Position numbers and translations under genes: made by a program. 57,149 nt of DNA from Trichomonas tenax. Taxonomy: Eukaryota; Parabasalia; Trichomonadida; Trichomonadidae. The stretch is from contig JALKBU010000237.1 of NCBI GenBank assembly GCA_023091735.1, forward strand, positions 1 to 57,149, in the 5' to 3' direction. This document shows positions 9,709-20,200 of this stretch, in pieces (positions within the stretch are counted from its first letter, which is position 1; each line of letters begins with the position of its first letter). The notes beneath the pieces are model-generated. The model was not told the origin of the DNA and did no database searches. It was given only the letters and a program-made list of their open reading frames with translations.

Positions 9709-9922
9709 TACCTTAAATTTTCAACCTTTGCACCACACAATGTTTCTATTTTTTCATTTTTGGGCCAAAAAAGAATTTTATGAAAATACAAATAAATATT
9801 TTAATAGATACATTACAGCTCTATATTATTGGCTGATTTAAAATCGAAAATTTCTTATCTAAACCCAAAAAATTAATATTTTTTGTTTTCAGAGTGGGTG
9901 CAAAGGTCGAAAATCAAGGGTA
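9709..9922. repeat. Imperfect inverted repeat, about 55-bp arms
   Basis: Bases 9709-9768 (core caacctttgcacca) pair with 9868-9922 (core gggtgcaaaggtcg), leaving about 100 bases between. Arms diverge by small changes and A/T indels, as expected of an old MITE. The right arm ends ...caaggg-ta and the left begins ta-cctta, compatible with TA flanks. Confidence 0.6.
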
Positions 9923-10236
9923 AATATGAGTTGACAGGAATTAAACATCTATATTATATATGGTGGAAGACATTCTCGATATCTATAATGACAAGGAACC
10001 TATTATATATTCAACTATTGTAAATATCTTGATTCAGCCATTGAGCCTTTGGATATGAAACAAAGCGACAGAATGCAGCATTTCAATTATATAGATCAAA
10101 GCATATGTTTGAATGTTCAGTTTGAACAAGAACGACTTTTCACAATTCATTGATAAATCAATATAGAACATAGAGTTATAATTATTTTCTCGGTCTTCGA
10201 TGGAAAAATTTTAAAATCATCTGAACTATTTTGCTG
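9923..10236. other. Intergenic upstream of Rpn11
   Basis: AT-rich spacer without recognisable gene; no copy of the dispersed motif was seen here. Confidence 0.4.
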
Positions 10237-10243
10237 TCACTTT
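10237..10243 (+). promoter_or_regulatory. Initiator-like site of Rpn11
   Basis: TCACTTT begins 21 bases before the ATG at 10258, the same distance as TCACGTT before the phosphodiesterase ATG. It fits the trichomonad initiator consensus TCA-Y-T/A. Confidence 0.45.
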
Positions 10244-10257
10244 TTAAAATTGTTCAA

Positions 10258-11169
10258 ATGAATCAATTAATGCAGCAAGCAGGCGTTATGATGGGTGGTC
10301 AAGCACAAAGGATTCACCTCGATACTGGCGAGACAGTCTACATTAGTGGATTGGCTCTGCTTAAAATGCTTAAACACGGTAAACAAGGAATTCCGATCGA
10401 AGTTATCGGCTTAATGCTCGGAAGCTTCATCGATGATTACACAATTCAAGTCGTCGATGTTTTTGCTACACCACAAATCGCTAATGGCACAAGTGTCGAA
10501 GCTATCGATGATAAATTCCAACCAGCGATGCTCGAATTACTCAAGCAAGTAGGCAGACCAGAAAATGTCGTCGGATGGTATCACTCTCACCCAGGTTATG
10601 GCGTTTTCTTGTCAGCTATTGATGTTGAAATGCAGAAAAGTTTCGAAAGATTGCATCCAAGGTGCGTTGCCGTTGTCGTTGATCCAGTTCGCTCTGTTCG
10701 TGGCAAAGTTGTTATTGCTGCTTTCAGATCTGTTCCTGAGAGAGATATGTTAACAAATGCTGAAACGCGTGAAGTTACGTCATTCACACACTCAGCATAC
10801 GTAACAACAAGCCACTTCCATGGTCATGAAAAGTCATATTATCAGTTGACGATTTCTTACAAGATGTCTGCATTCGAAGAGAATATGCTTAAGTCTCTTA
10901 ACAGGCCAGAGTGGTCAACAGGATTTAAATCTTGCAAATTTAACGAGGAGGATTCAAATAATGTCCAATACATGAAAGGAATCATACAGTGCCTTCCTAA
11001 CTATAAGGAGGATGTTGTCGAGGAAGAGAAAATGTCCAAGAAAGATTTTTCAATCCGTCATGTTGGCAAAGTCGATCCTCGTGAATTTTTACGCGCAAAT
11101 TCCGAAGATATATCAGCCCATGCCTCTTCACAACTCTTCCGTACAAATTTGAATGCTACAACATTCTAA
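10258..11169 (+). CDS. RPN11: 26S proteasome regulatory subunit Rpn11 (JAMM deubiquitinase)
   Basis: The protein has 303 residues from the ATG at 10258; the frame opens at a TTG nine codons earlier. It is the zinc metalloprotease of the proteasome lid that cuts ubiquitin chains from substrates. The complete JAMM/MPN+ site is visible: Glu48 in IPIEVIGLMLG, then His109, His111 and Asp122 in GWYHSHPGYGVFLSAID. The Rpn11-type neighbourhood (VAVVVDPVRSVRGKVVIAAF) follows. Length is close to the usual 300-310 residues. The widely conserved Cys-Trp after the JAMM histidines (GCWLS) is Val-Phe here (GVFLS). The C-terminal helical region used for lid assembly is present. Confidence 0.96.
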   Translation: MNQLMQQAGVMMGGQAQRIHLDTGETVYISGLALLKMLKHGKQGIPIEVIGLMLGSFIDDYTIQVVDVFATPQIANGTSVEAIDDKFQPAMLELLKQVGRPENVVGWYHSHPGYGVFLSAIDVEMQKSFERLHPRCVAVVVDPVRSVRGKVVIAAFRSVPERDMLTNAETREVTSFTHSAYVTTSHFHGHEKSYYQLTISYKMSAFEENMLKSLNRPEWSTGFKSCKFNEEDSNNVQYMKGIIQCLPNYKEDVVEEEKMSKKDFSIRHVGKVDPREFLRANSEDISAHASSQLFRTNLNATTF

Positions 11170-11620
11170 TACCTTAAAAAATGTTATTGATAACAAACGT
11201 TCTTTTTTTTCCTTTGTTCTCCAATTAATTCAATACATACTCGAGATGTGCATTATAACGAAAACAAAGATTTACATTCTTGTGATTAGCAAATTCTTTT
11301 TATTTTTCATTTTGAAACAAATTTTGTGTTTTATTCAGAGAGGAATAAAAAAATCATATTTCCTTCAATAAAGGAGATATAGTCATATATTTCTAATTCT
11401 ATATAACAACAAATATTAATATTAATCAAATATAAATATCTTAATTGTGAACCTTTATATCTCAAACATACATACATATATCTTATTATATTCTTTTTGT
11501 AATACTTGAGTACCTATATAACAAATATTGAACGAGTTATATCATGTTATTTATAATTTGCCATATAAAGAAAATTTTGACATGTAAATAATTTGAAAAA
11601 GTTTGGTTGATTTTAGAAAA
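11170..11620. other. Intergenic with one motif copy
   Basis: AT-rich spacer. TTTTGACATGTAA at 11576-11588 lies about 33 bases before the ATG at 11621. Nothing else recognised. Confidence 0.45.
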
Positions 11621-11926
11621 ATGAACGATTTTTCAGCTTTAGCGAGCGAGCTTCAAAATATTGCCGAAGAAAATCATCCAACTGAGAACCAGGAACAGAA
11701 GGAACCAGTTGCTGACGAACCTGTTCGTATTGTTCCAATTAATCCAAGTGATCATCTTTCAGAAATCGAAATGATGACTAAAAAGGCCGAAATCGCAAAG
11801 AAGGCAAGCCTTAGAAAGGCTAAAAAGAAAGAGCACTTCCAGGGACTTTACGAGAAGAAAGCTGCAAAAGATCGTGCTAATCGCTTGGACATGAAGAAGA
11901 GCTCCAAGGTAGGAAAGAAGAAATGA
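11621..11926 (+). CDS. Small basic-tailed protein of unknown function
   Basis: The protein has 101 residues from ATG 11621; an upstream TTG only extends the frame. The N-terminal half is acidic (EENHPTENQEQKEPVADEP), then comes VRIVPINPSDHLSEIE, and the last 45 residues are strongly basic and helical (KKASLRKAKKKEHFQGLY to the end in KVGKKK). No signal peptide or membrane segment. The tail suggests binding to RNA, ribosome or acidic partner, but this is inference. A dispersed-motif copy sits directly upstream. Confidence 0.6.
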   Translation: MNDFSALASELQNIAEENHPTENQEQKEPVADEPVRIVPINPSDHLSEIEMMTKKAEIAKKASLRKAKKKEHFQGLYEKKAAKDRANRLDMKKSSKVGKKK

Positions 11927-12630
11927 AATACTTTGGCGATCAAATTCTTGATAATCAAATTTCAAAATTTAGAAAATCAGTTTTATAGAGATTTTATTAA
12001 AATATTATTTGTTCATCCAACTTACATAGCCCAAAATTTAAATATTACGAAATCACATCATATGCATTATGTATGTAATGTATTTATGTTTAGTTATATG
12101 GTGTCATGATTAGAGGAAAAATAAGACTCAAATATGAAATTCATTTCAAATTATTTGATATAAAGACTTTTGAAGAGTACAAATTGTATTCACTAGAAGT
12201 TATGCATTATCTCAAAATCAAACAATATCTAATTCATATATCAAAATGAAAAATTTTATGTTAAGCTCTTGGCTTGTCTAAAATTTATATGCAAAGTCGG
12301 CAAAACTCGTTTTCTAACTCACTGGATTAACTTCTTGCGAAGTTATTGAACCACAATGTACAAAATCCTGTTGTGCATGATATATTAAAGAATTAGCTAA
12401 CAAAGTCTATATTTCATTAAAATATTAGATATATCTTGCATCAAAAACATTGATTTGCTATGATGTGTTTTACTCATTATAATATATTATATTCCCATTG
12501 TATAGCATTTTTATAACGTAAAATATGTTGTTGTCGATGATAAATAAGGAAATCTAATCACAAATATGCTTTTTTAGCTTTTTTTGAAAAAAAAAGTATT
12601 CCAAATGTTCACACATATGCTCTGTGTGTT

Positions 12631-12746
12631 ATTCTCCCAAAAATAATGATGATTCTTTTCAAATTTTCCCGCTCTATTCTTCTCAATTCAATAAACTTGT
12701 CAAATTTAGCCGCTCAAAAAAGAATTATCATTATTTTTGGGAGAAT
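12631..12746. repeat. Hairpin-forming inverted repeat, 28-bp arms
   Basis: Bases 12631-12658 (attctcccaaaaataatgat then gattcttt) are the reverse complement of 12719-12746 with one mismatch. The 60-base centre is AT-rich. It lies at the edge of the ankyrin-gene relic and may mark a small insertion. Confidence 0.7.
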
Positions 12747-12748
12747 TA

Positions 12749-13455
12749 GTGCAATATTTTATTGAACATGGCGCCGATATTGACATTAACAGTATTCATT
12801 ATTATAATAGTATCACCTAATCCTTCATTAAATAACAGTGTAATTCTTTTTACCGATATTATGTTCATTAGAATCATTTTCTGAAGTCCTTTATTATATT
12901 ATGAAACAGCACTTTATATTGCGATCAAGAATAATTTTAAAGAAATTGTTTATTATCTTGTTGAGAATGGAGCTAATCTCAATATTAAACTTTGTTGTCA
13001 ATTATTTCCTTCTTTCATCATTTCATCATCGTGACCTTCATTTTTGAGCTTATTGGATTCATAGTAATGAAATTATGAAATTCATAATGTTCTCATTATA
13101 TTTTTCTTTATCATTTGATGTTCTTTTTTAAAGTTATCACATTAATCATTACAAAGTGATATTTATCTTAATATCAAACTTATGCTCTATTTATTGCAAT
13201 TGAAACAGGTAACATAGAAATGGTTAAATATCTATTCAGTAAAGGTGTTGATATTCATATTGAATATGTTCTTTGTTTTAACAACGAAATCATCATATTT
13301 TAATGATGTTTATCATTTTCCCATCATACATCAATTCCTATAGCAAACAGTCTTGGTTTTCATGATATCGTGAAGATTCTCAATGATTTCAGCATTGAAC
13401 CGAAACGAAAGAATGTGAATGGAAAACAAATTAATTATCAAATTTACATTAAAGT
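12749..13455 (+). pseudogene. Decayed ankyrin-repeat protein gene
   Basis: Four ankyrin-like fragments appear in order but in different frames separated by stops: QYFIEHGADIDIN (about 12750), ETALYIAIKNNFKEIVYYLV followed by ENGANLNIK (about 12900), YALFIAIETGNIEMVKYLF followed by SKGVDIHIE (about 13180) and SIPIANSLGFHDIVKILNDF (about 13330). The A-L-x-x-A-I and GA(D/N)(I/L)(D/N)I spacing is typical of ankyrin repeats. AT-rich out-of-frame sequence lies between the pieces. No intact start or end was found. Large ankyrin families are characteristic of trichomonads. Confidence 0.75.
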
Positions 13456-14175
13456 AAGAATGTGGGAAATGAATAACTATTTTGAAACCGTTGGGGTCAC
13501 CCCCTGTTTTGTTTTCTCGAACTTAAAATAGAGCTCCTACCTTCAATACAATATAGTTCCTAATGTGCTGTACATATTATAATTCAAGCAAAAATGATTA
13601 GTCAGAAAAATATTTTTCGAGAATTTTGAACATTTAGTTTTTAAAAATGTGACAAAAATCAATACCTCATAGAATATTTTGAGTATTTGTAAACCGTTAC
13701 ATTGATGTGTTGAATGAAAAAGTTCTCGATGCTATGTCAATGAAAACTTGAATGTATATCTTTTTTGCTGTTGAGATTGTGTTTATTGAGATATCTCCAA
13801 ATCTTGATGTTGAATATGAAATTATCATTCATAACCTTTTGTACTCTACGAAAATGGTATATTTTTGTAGCCATAGAATATAGATATATCAACAATTAGT
13901 TTAGAACTTTTCAAAATTTGAAAATAATATTTTTTGATAAACTTAAAATTGAAGATAATGTATCAGTAAATCGATGTATAATAAATGTGTAGATGATAAA
14001 TCTACTGTGATAAAGCCTTCAATAGCATATAATCAAATTCCGAAATTTGGAAAGCTCTTCAATTCGTCTTAAATCGGCCAAATCACTCAAATATAGGCCC
14101 AAAAGACCCACTTATAGTGTGTTCAAGCCATAGCAGAAATTTCATGATACAAAAAAGTGAAATTTTTTTAGTGAA
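13456..14175. other. Intergenic, no gene seen
   Basis: AT-rich spacer after the ankyrin relic. A short GC-rich word gttggggtcaccccctg at about 13489 resembles the mariner terminal word ttgggtcaccc at 54298, but no partner end was found. Confidence 0.4.
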
Positions 14176-16875
14176 ATGGAAATTAAACACGATAAACTTG
14201 CATCATACTTTATTTCGCCGCTTCCACTGACATCTAAGCACTCCTTGTACGCCCAAAAGCAGGGCTATGTACTTACGAGGCTCGACGATGGACGCTGGAA
14301 GTTGTTCGGATCGGATCTCGAGAACAGAGAGGCATTTATCAAATTATTATGCGACAAAGACACAGACTTCAGCCAATTGAGGTCCGATGATGATGACGAT
14401 GAATATCAATACGAAGAAGATGACGAAGATGCGATTCTCGACAGATTTGGAAAATTATCATACGCAAAAGAGAAAGAAACACTCACTAGAGAGCAAAGAA
14501 TCGAATCCAAGATACAGCAAGAAAAAGAAAGATTACAGCGCAGAATTGAAAATCAGAAAAACCCAACGAAGAGTGTTCAGATCACAGAGGACAAACCAAA
14601 GAGACCGCGCATGGACCTTAAAAAGAAACGTGAAGAAGAAAGAAAGAGAAAAGAGGAAGAAGAGAAAAAGAAGAAAGAAAAACAATTCGTTCCTCCAGCA
14701 AACATTAAACCAACAGAATGGGGACAACTCGAGATCGAAGTTGATGTTGAAGAACCAAAGAAACCGGCACCAAAGAAAATTGACATCCAGCAGCTTCAGA
14801 CACAACAAAATAATAATATCGCAAATCAAACAAATATTCAACCAAATAATACATTTGCACCCAAATACAAAAACAACAGGAAGCCGCCACAGCAGACCTT
14901 TGTCTATGGTCTCCCTTATCAAAATTCATTATCACATGCGCCAAGACCAGTTGAGAGGCCAAAAACAACAGCATTCTCAGCACTCCACTTCATTCTCAAC
15001 GATCCCACACCAAAGCGTGCTCCATCACAAAGAGCTCGCATACAGAAACAAGAACCAATAGTTAAGCAGCAGCAACAAAAGGAAACAGTCCCACAACCAC
15101 AAGAAAGCAACGCAGAAGATGAGTCACAGCCAAGATATCGCCACAACAAGCAGGAACAGCCGGCAACTTTCGATCCATCGAGAATTGAAGCCATTGAGAA
15201 GGCCTTTGAAGAGAAGCTTAAAGATAGAGAGGAGAAGAAGCAAAAGAACATCGAAGAACATAATAAGAAGGCTGAGCAATTATATAGTGTTTATCATCCA
15301 CCAAAAGAAGAGACAAAGAAGAACAAGAAGCAGAACAACGCAAACAAGTTTGCAGAATACAAGCCAGAGGCTGAAAAGAATTCATTCGCTGAATATAGAC
15401 CAGCAGAAGAGGCAAAGCCTGCTGAAACAAAGAAGGCAGAATCCAACAAGAAGCAGAAGAAGAATCCATTCGCTGAATACGTTCCAGGCAAGGAAGAGCC
15501 AAAGGCAGAAGAGAAGAAGGTCGAGGAGAAGAAACCAGAAGAAAAGCCAAAGCAGGAATCGAAGAAACAACAGAACAACAAGTTCGCTACATGGGTTCCA
15601 GGTGCAGAGGAGCCAAAGCCAGAAGAAAAGAAACCGGAAGAGAAGAAGGCAGAAGAGAAACCAGCTGCAGAGAAGAAGGAACAGCCAAAGAAGCAAGAAA
15701 AGAAGAAGGACAACAAATTTGCTACATACGTTCCAGGTGCAGCTACAACAACACCAGCAGCAACAGAAGAGAAGAAGCCAGAGGAAGCTGCACAACCAAA
15801 GAAGTCCAAGAACCAAAAGAAGAAAGAGAAACAAAAACAGAAGAAACTTCAGCAACAACAAAAGAAGGACGAAGAATCCAAGCCAGCAGAAGAACCAAAG
15901 AAAGTTGAAGAACCAAAGAAGACAGAAGAACCACAGAAGAAAGAAGAATCAAAGAAAGTTCTTCCAAGTTACAAAGTCGATCAAAAATTACGCAAATCAC
16001 TTTTATATCTTTTCAAGAATTTCGACAGCAAGTTAACAGACGAGCAGATCTTATCGAACGATGAATACTTCGTCCAGAACATGTCGATTTCCAATGCCAA
16101 GCAATCAGCTGAAAAAGTTAGAGTTTCATCAATTCTCGCTGATTATCTTATTGAGTGCTTTGCTCCACAACCAACACGCAGTGGCCTTACAACGAAGTTC
16201 CAGAAGAAGCCACTCACAACAGATCTCCTTATCCCACCAAACACGATCAAAGTTCAGTTCAACCGTGTCGGTGATGAAGATGTTGAGATCACAATCTTCG
16301 GAGGAAAGGAGGCCGACACTGCTAAGTCTAAGGAGGCACTCCATAAGGCCATTGCATCACTCAAGGAGAACTTCTGCTTGAGAGCATACACATTTGCGAA
16401 GGTCTCAAACAACGACACAAAGGCAGCTGAGTTCCAGGAGATGCTCAAGGAATACTCGGCTCTCACACTCATGACAAACTATAACAAGGAAAGCGATATC
16501 ATCTCTTTCATTGTTTACACACTCATGAGGAATGACGAAAACGTGGATGCAAACTTCGCTGGTATCAAGGCGAAGCTTGAGGGATATTTGGCAACATGCT
16601 GCCTCCTTGTTTGCAAGTGCTGCCACTCTGCCTACATGGAGAACGATGGCTCAATCTGTTTCGAGAATTATCACCCAGGTATGAGAGTCCCACTCGAAGA
16701 CGGTACAATGGAGAGGAAGCTCGAGATCCAGGAAGGAGTCTTCAGGACACAGGTTAATTTCGCTTGCTGCGGAATTTGCTACCTTGAAGAACCAGGATGC
16801 CAGGAGAGGATCAACGAACAGCACACAAAGGAAAGCGAACTTTCTTCCCTCATTATCAACGATGAAACATTCTAA
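14176..16875 (+). CDS. Low-complexity K/E-rich protein with FAxYxPG repeats and a C-terminal CHORD-like zinc module
   Basis: The protein has 899 residues. Residues 1-65 are globular (SPLPLTSKHSLYAQKQGYVL). Then comes an acidic run (about 70-85) and long K/E/R/Q-rich tracts to about 590. Within them five copies of FA(E/T)(Y/W)xP(G/E/A) occur at residues about 391, 402, 431, 468 and 513 (NKFAEYKP, NSFAEYRP, NPFAEYVPG, NKFATWVPG, NKFATYVPG). Residues about 595-810 form a folded, helical domain. The last 90 residues carry a Cys/His cluster CKCCH, CFENYHPG, CCGIC and GC, spaced like CHORD-type zinc modules. No enzyme motif is seen. The Lys-rich reading frame also produces long shadow frames in every other phase. 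Function unknown; a multivalent scaffold is inference. Confidence 0.8.
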   Translation: MEIKHDKLASYFISPLPLTSKHSLYAQKQGYVLTRLDDGRWKLFGSDLENREAFIKLLCDKDTDFSQLRSDDDDDEYQYEEDDEDAILDRFGKLSYAKEKETLTREQRIESKIQQEKERLQRRIENQKNPTKSVQITEDKPKRPRMDLKKKREEERKRKEEEEKKKKEKQFVPPANIKPTEWGQLEIEVDVEEPKKPAPKKIDIQQLQTQQNNNIANQTNIQPNNTFAPKYKNNRKPPQQTFVYGLPYQNSLSHAPRPVERPKTTAFSALHFILNDPTPKRAPSQRARIQKQEPIVKQQQQKETVPQPQESNAEDESQPRYRHNKQEQPATFDPSRIEAIEKAFEEKLKDREEKKQKNIEEHNKKAEQLYSVYHPPKEETKKNKKQNNANKFAEYKPEAEKNSFAEYRPAEEAKPAETKKAESNKKQKKNPFAEYVPGKEEPKAEEKKVEEKKPEEKPKQESKKQQNNKFATWVPGAEEPKPEEKKPEEKKAEEKPAAEKKEQPKKQEKKKDNKFATYVPGAATTTPAATEEKKPEEAAQPKKSKNQKKKEKQKQKKLQQQQKKDEESKPAEEPKKVEEPKKTEEPQKKEESKKVLPSYKVDQKLRKSLLYLFKNFDSKLTDEQILSNDEYFVQNMSISNAKQSAEKVRVSSILADYLIECFAPQPTRSGLTTKFQKKPLTTDLLIPPNTIKVQFNRVGDEDVEITIFGGKEADTAKSKEALHKAIASLKENFCLRAYTFAKVSNNDTKAAEFQEMLKEYSALTLMTNYNKESDIISFIVYTLMRNDENVDANFAGIKAKLEGYLATCCLLVCKCCHSAYMENDGSICFENYHPGMRVPLEDGTMERKLEIQEGVFRTQVNFACCGICYLEEPGCQERINEQHTKESELSSLIINDETF

Positions 16876-17237
16876 CTCATGACTTTTATTTATATTTTAA
16901 ACATACTACATTTTTTAAAGTCCAATTAACTAAGCCATTATATCAACCCATGCTATAAGAATATAATTACAATGCTTGAGAAATCTATCATAGAAAAATT
17001 ATTTTGACACGTAAATAAATATTTTGTCACATGTAATTAATAATTTCTGACATGTAAAACGAGAGTTTGACGTGTAAAATTTTTGACATATATTTGCCAT
17101 GTAAATCGATGATTTGCCATAAAAATAGTTTTATGACACGTAAAGTGTAAAGGAATTAAACAGGGTCAACCACATTAACAAAAATTGAATGAAGTATTGT
17201 CCCTATATTAAAAAATTCACGTTATTTTTATAGAAAA
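16876..17237. promoter_or_regulatory. Dense cluster of the dispersed motif upstream of the phosphodiesterase
   Basis: Between 17002 and 17145 there are about eight relatives of one word: TTTTGACACGTAAAT (17002), TTTTGTCACATGTAAT (17022, with a 2-base insertion), TCTGACATGTAAAA (17046), TTTGACGTGTAAAAT (17066), TTTTTGACATAT (17081), TTTGCCATGTAAAT (17094), TTTGCCATAAAAAT (17112) and TATGACACGTAAAG (17132). All are in the same orientation as the gene. An initiator-like TTCACGTT lies 18-22 bases before the ATG at 17238. Confidence 0.6.
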
Positions 17238-20200
17238 ATGGCACCTGCAGGATTTGCTGGAGCGCGTCCTTTGATTCCGAAACTGATAAGGCCGTACAAC
17301 CGCAGGAACAATGCCGCGATGGGAAATTCCACTAAAGTCAACGGAATTCCACAAAAAACAATGAACTCAGAAACTAAATCGATAACAAGACTGAAAATTC
17401 CACAACCTCAGTCACATTTAGTGAAGAAACAAGATATTGATGCTTTTATTAACAATGAACTCGTAAATGAATTCGATGATTTCTTTATCGACGCATATAC
17501 GTCCTCAATCGTTGATGCGACAGAAAATTTCATGAACAACAAGTTCGAGGCCGCAAATACACTGTATTTCCAAGATATTCCAAGCATTCAGCAGCTTTTT
17601 TCACCCACTTATCGAATTTCATCGACAAGAACAAGCGGAATTGTCGCTTACGCGTACTTCACCAGATCCATCATCAGGACTTCGAAACCAACAACACATC
17701 CTTCTTATCACGCACCAACAGATTCATACACAATTCCACAAGATTGTCCAATTCTCATTATTCCTGTCTGGGATTACAAAGACAAGGTTGTTGGAGTTGT
17801 CGAAATCGTAAAATCATACGGATCAGCAGAATTCACGGAAGAAGATGAAAAATGGGCACAATTATTCCAATACAAGTTCCAAGTCTATTCTCGCTTCTTC
17901 CTTCGTGCTCCGGCCAATGAGCCTATGCTCCTCGACCTTCTTTCTCTTGGAACTATCGATTTAATTATTCCACAGATCGCAAATCGCATCCAAAACTATT
18001 TTGGCGCAAGAAAATGTGAAATTTGGAGAATAGATGTTCCATCGCAGAACACATACAAATACGGATTCAACATTGCTGAAAACACAGCCGAAAAATCAGG
18101 AATTGTCGGTGCTGCTTTGAGCAAATGCGCAATTCTCAACTGCCCAAGAACACACCTTCATCCACAGTACAACTCTGATGTCGATGGGCAGTATGATGAG
18201 CCACTCTTGTTTGTGCCAGTAGCAACAAACAATCCGGATGAAGTTTATGGTGTCGTCCTTCGCGGAACAGTCAACGGGACAATATTTACAAGTGAAGACG
18301 AAAACTCTCTTTGCAGAGTCGCACCGTTCATCACATTGGCAATCTTGAACAGCCACATCTTCACAGACATCAACACAGAGTTCGAGCGCAGCCGTGCAGA
18401 ACGTGAAGGCCTTGCTGCATTGCTTGAAGTCGCTGAAATCCTTTCCGGGCAGCTCGAAATCGACAGACTCACAGAAGTCATCATGGAGAAGGGCCGTCAG
18501 CTCACAAAGGCCGACAGATGCTCTCTTTTCCTTGTTTCACAGTCTCGCGATAGACTTATCACATCATTCCAGCGCGGTCTCGCAAACTCGATCGATATTC
18601 CAATCAACAAAGGTATTGCGGGCCAAACAGTCTCTGAGAAGAAAGTTATTAACATCGCAGATGCTTACTCAGATCCAATGTTCGATAACACAACAGATAT
18701 GGAGACAGGATACAGAACACGTTCAATCCTTTCAGTTCCAATCATCAACAACAACACGGGTGAAGTCATTGGTGTCACAGAGATGGTTAACAAGGTCGAT
18801 ATGACACCATTCACTGCCTGGGATGCCCACCTCATGCAGATCTTCAACGTCTTCTGCGGCATCAGCCTTGAGAACGCATCTCTCTACAGACAGTCCATCG
18901 ATATGGCAAACCAGCTCAGATCTTTCTTCGATGCATCAATGACTCTCACAACAAACGGCTCATTGCAGAAGGTGTTGAAGGACATCGTCACGAACGCCAG
19001 AAAGTCCGTTGGCGCCCGCAGAGCATCAGTCTTCTTAGTTGACGAGACAACATCAACTCTTTCTTGCTTCATTTCCGATGGCGGACATCTTCCATCGACA
19101 TTGCCACTTGCCGCGGGTATTGTCGGCGCCTGCGTCAAGACTAAGGAAATCATCAGCGTCGCAGATGCTTACTCCGATCCAAGATTCAACAGAAGTGTCG
19201 ACAAACAAACAGGATTCAAGACAACGTCACTTTTGACAGCACCAATCATTGCAAAGTCCGGAGAAGTTTTGGGTGTCGTCGAAATGGTCAACAAGGAGAC
19301 CGGCCACTTCAACGAGAAGGATGCAACAATGATCAAGAGCTTTGCAACATTCGCATCAGTATCCTTAGAAAACGCCAGACTCAAGAACATCGCAGAACTC
19401 GGCAGCGCAGAAATAGAGATGTCGAAGTACGTCGGCGAAAGCGAAAGACAGCAGTCCGAGATTCCATCACGTCTTGTTCTCACTGATGACCAGAAGAAGG
19501 TCGTTTCTAGCCTCAACTTCCTTTGCACTGAATGGAAGGGTATCGGGCAAGTCAAGATTTTGTTCTACTTGTTCAACAAGTTCAAGATTCTCGAGAGATT
19601 CTCAATCACAAACGAAATGTTCTTCAGGTTCATCTACGAAGTCCGATCCTATTACCACGACGTTCCTTACCACAACTGGACGCACGCAGTCGATGTCTCT
19701 GAATATATCAGCTACGAGTTGACGACAGCGAAGCTTGAGAACGTCTTAACACCACTCGAAATATTCGCTCTGCTTCTCGCCGCTGTCTGCCACGATGCTG
19801 GCCACGACGGCTTCAACAACGTCTACAACGAGAAGTCAGAGACGCCGCTTGGTATCCTCTTCAAGAGTCAGTCCGTCATGGAAACTCACCACTGCACAGT
19901 TGCCATCCAGATCCTCACGAACGATGAGACAAACCTCCTTCATGCTTTATCACCAACAGACGTAAGAAAGATGTGGAACATGATCATCAAGCTCATCCTT
20001 GCTACAGACATGGCACACCACTTCAAGATGGTCAAAGACACGAGTGCATTGCTCGATGAAAACAACTTCGACATCAAGAAAGATGAACACAGAATGCTTG
20101 CCATGCAGCTTCTTCTCAAGATTGGTGATATTTCAAACGTTTCAAGGCCATTCAAGCTCGCTGATAAATGGTGCGACATTCTTTCCGAGGAATTCTTCAG

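Noticed and set aside
13489..13505. Solo mariner end
   Set aside because: Only about 11 bases resemble the mariner terminus and no partner end or TA duplication is seen.
14387..16381. Several long frames in other phases and on the minus strand (up to 305 codons)
   Set aside because: They are shadows of the K/E/Q-rich codons of the real gene at 14176; their Arg/Ser- or Leu/Phe-rich content follows from the codon bias.
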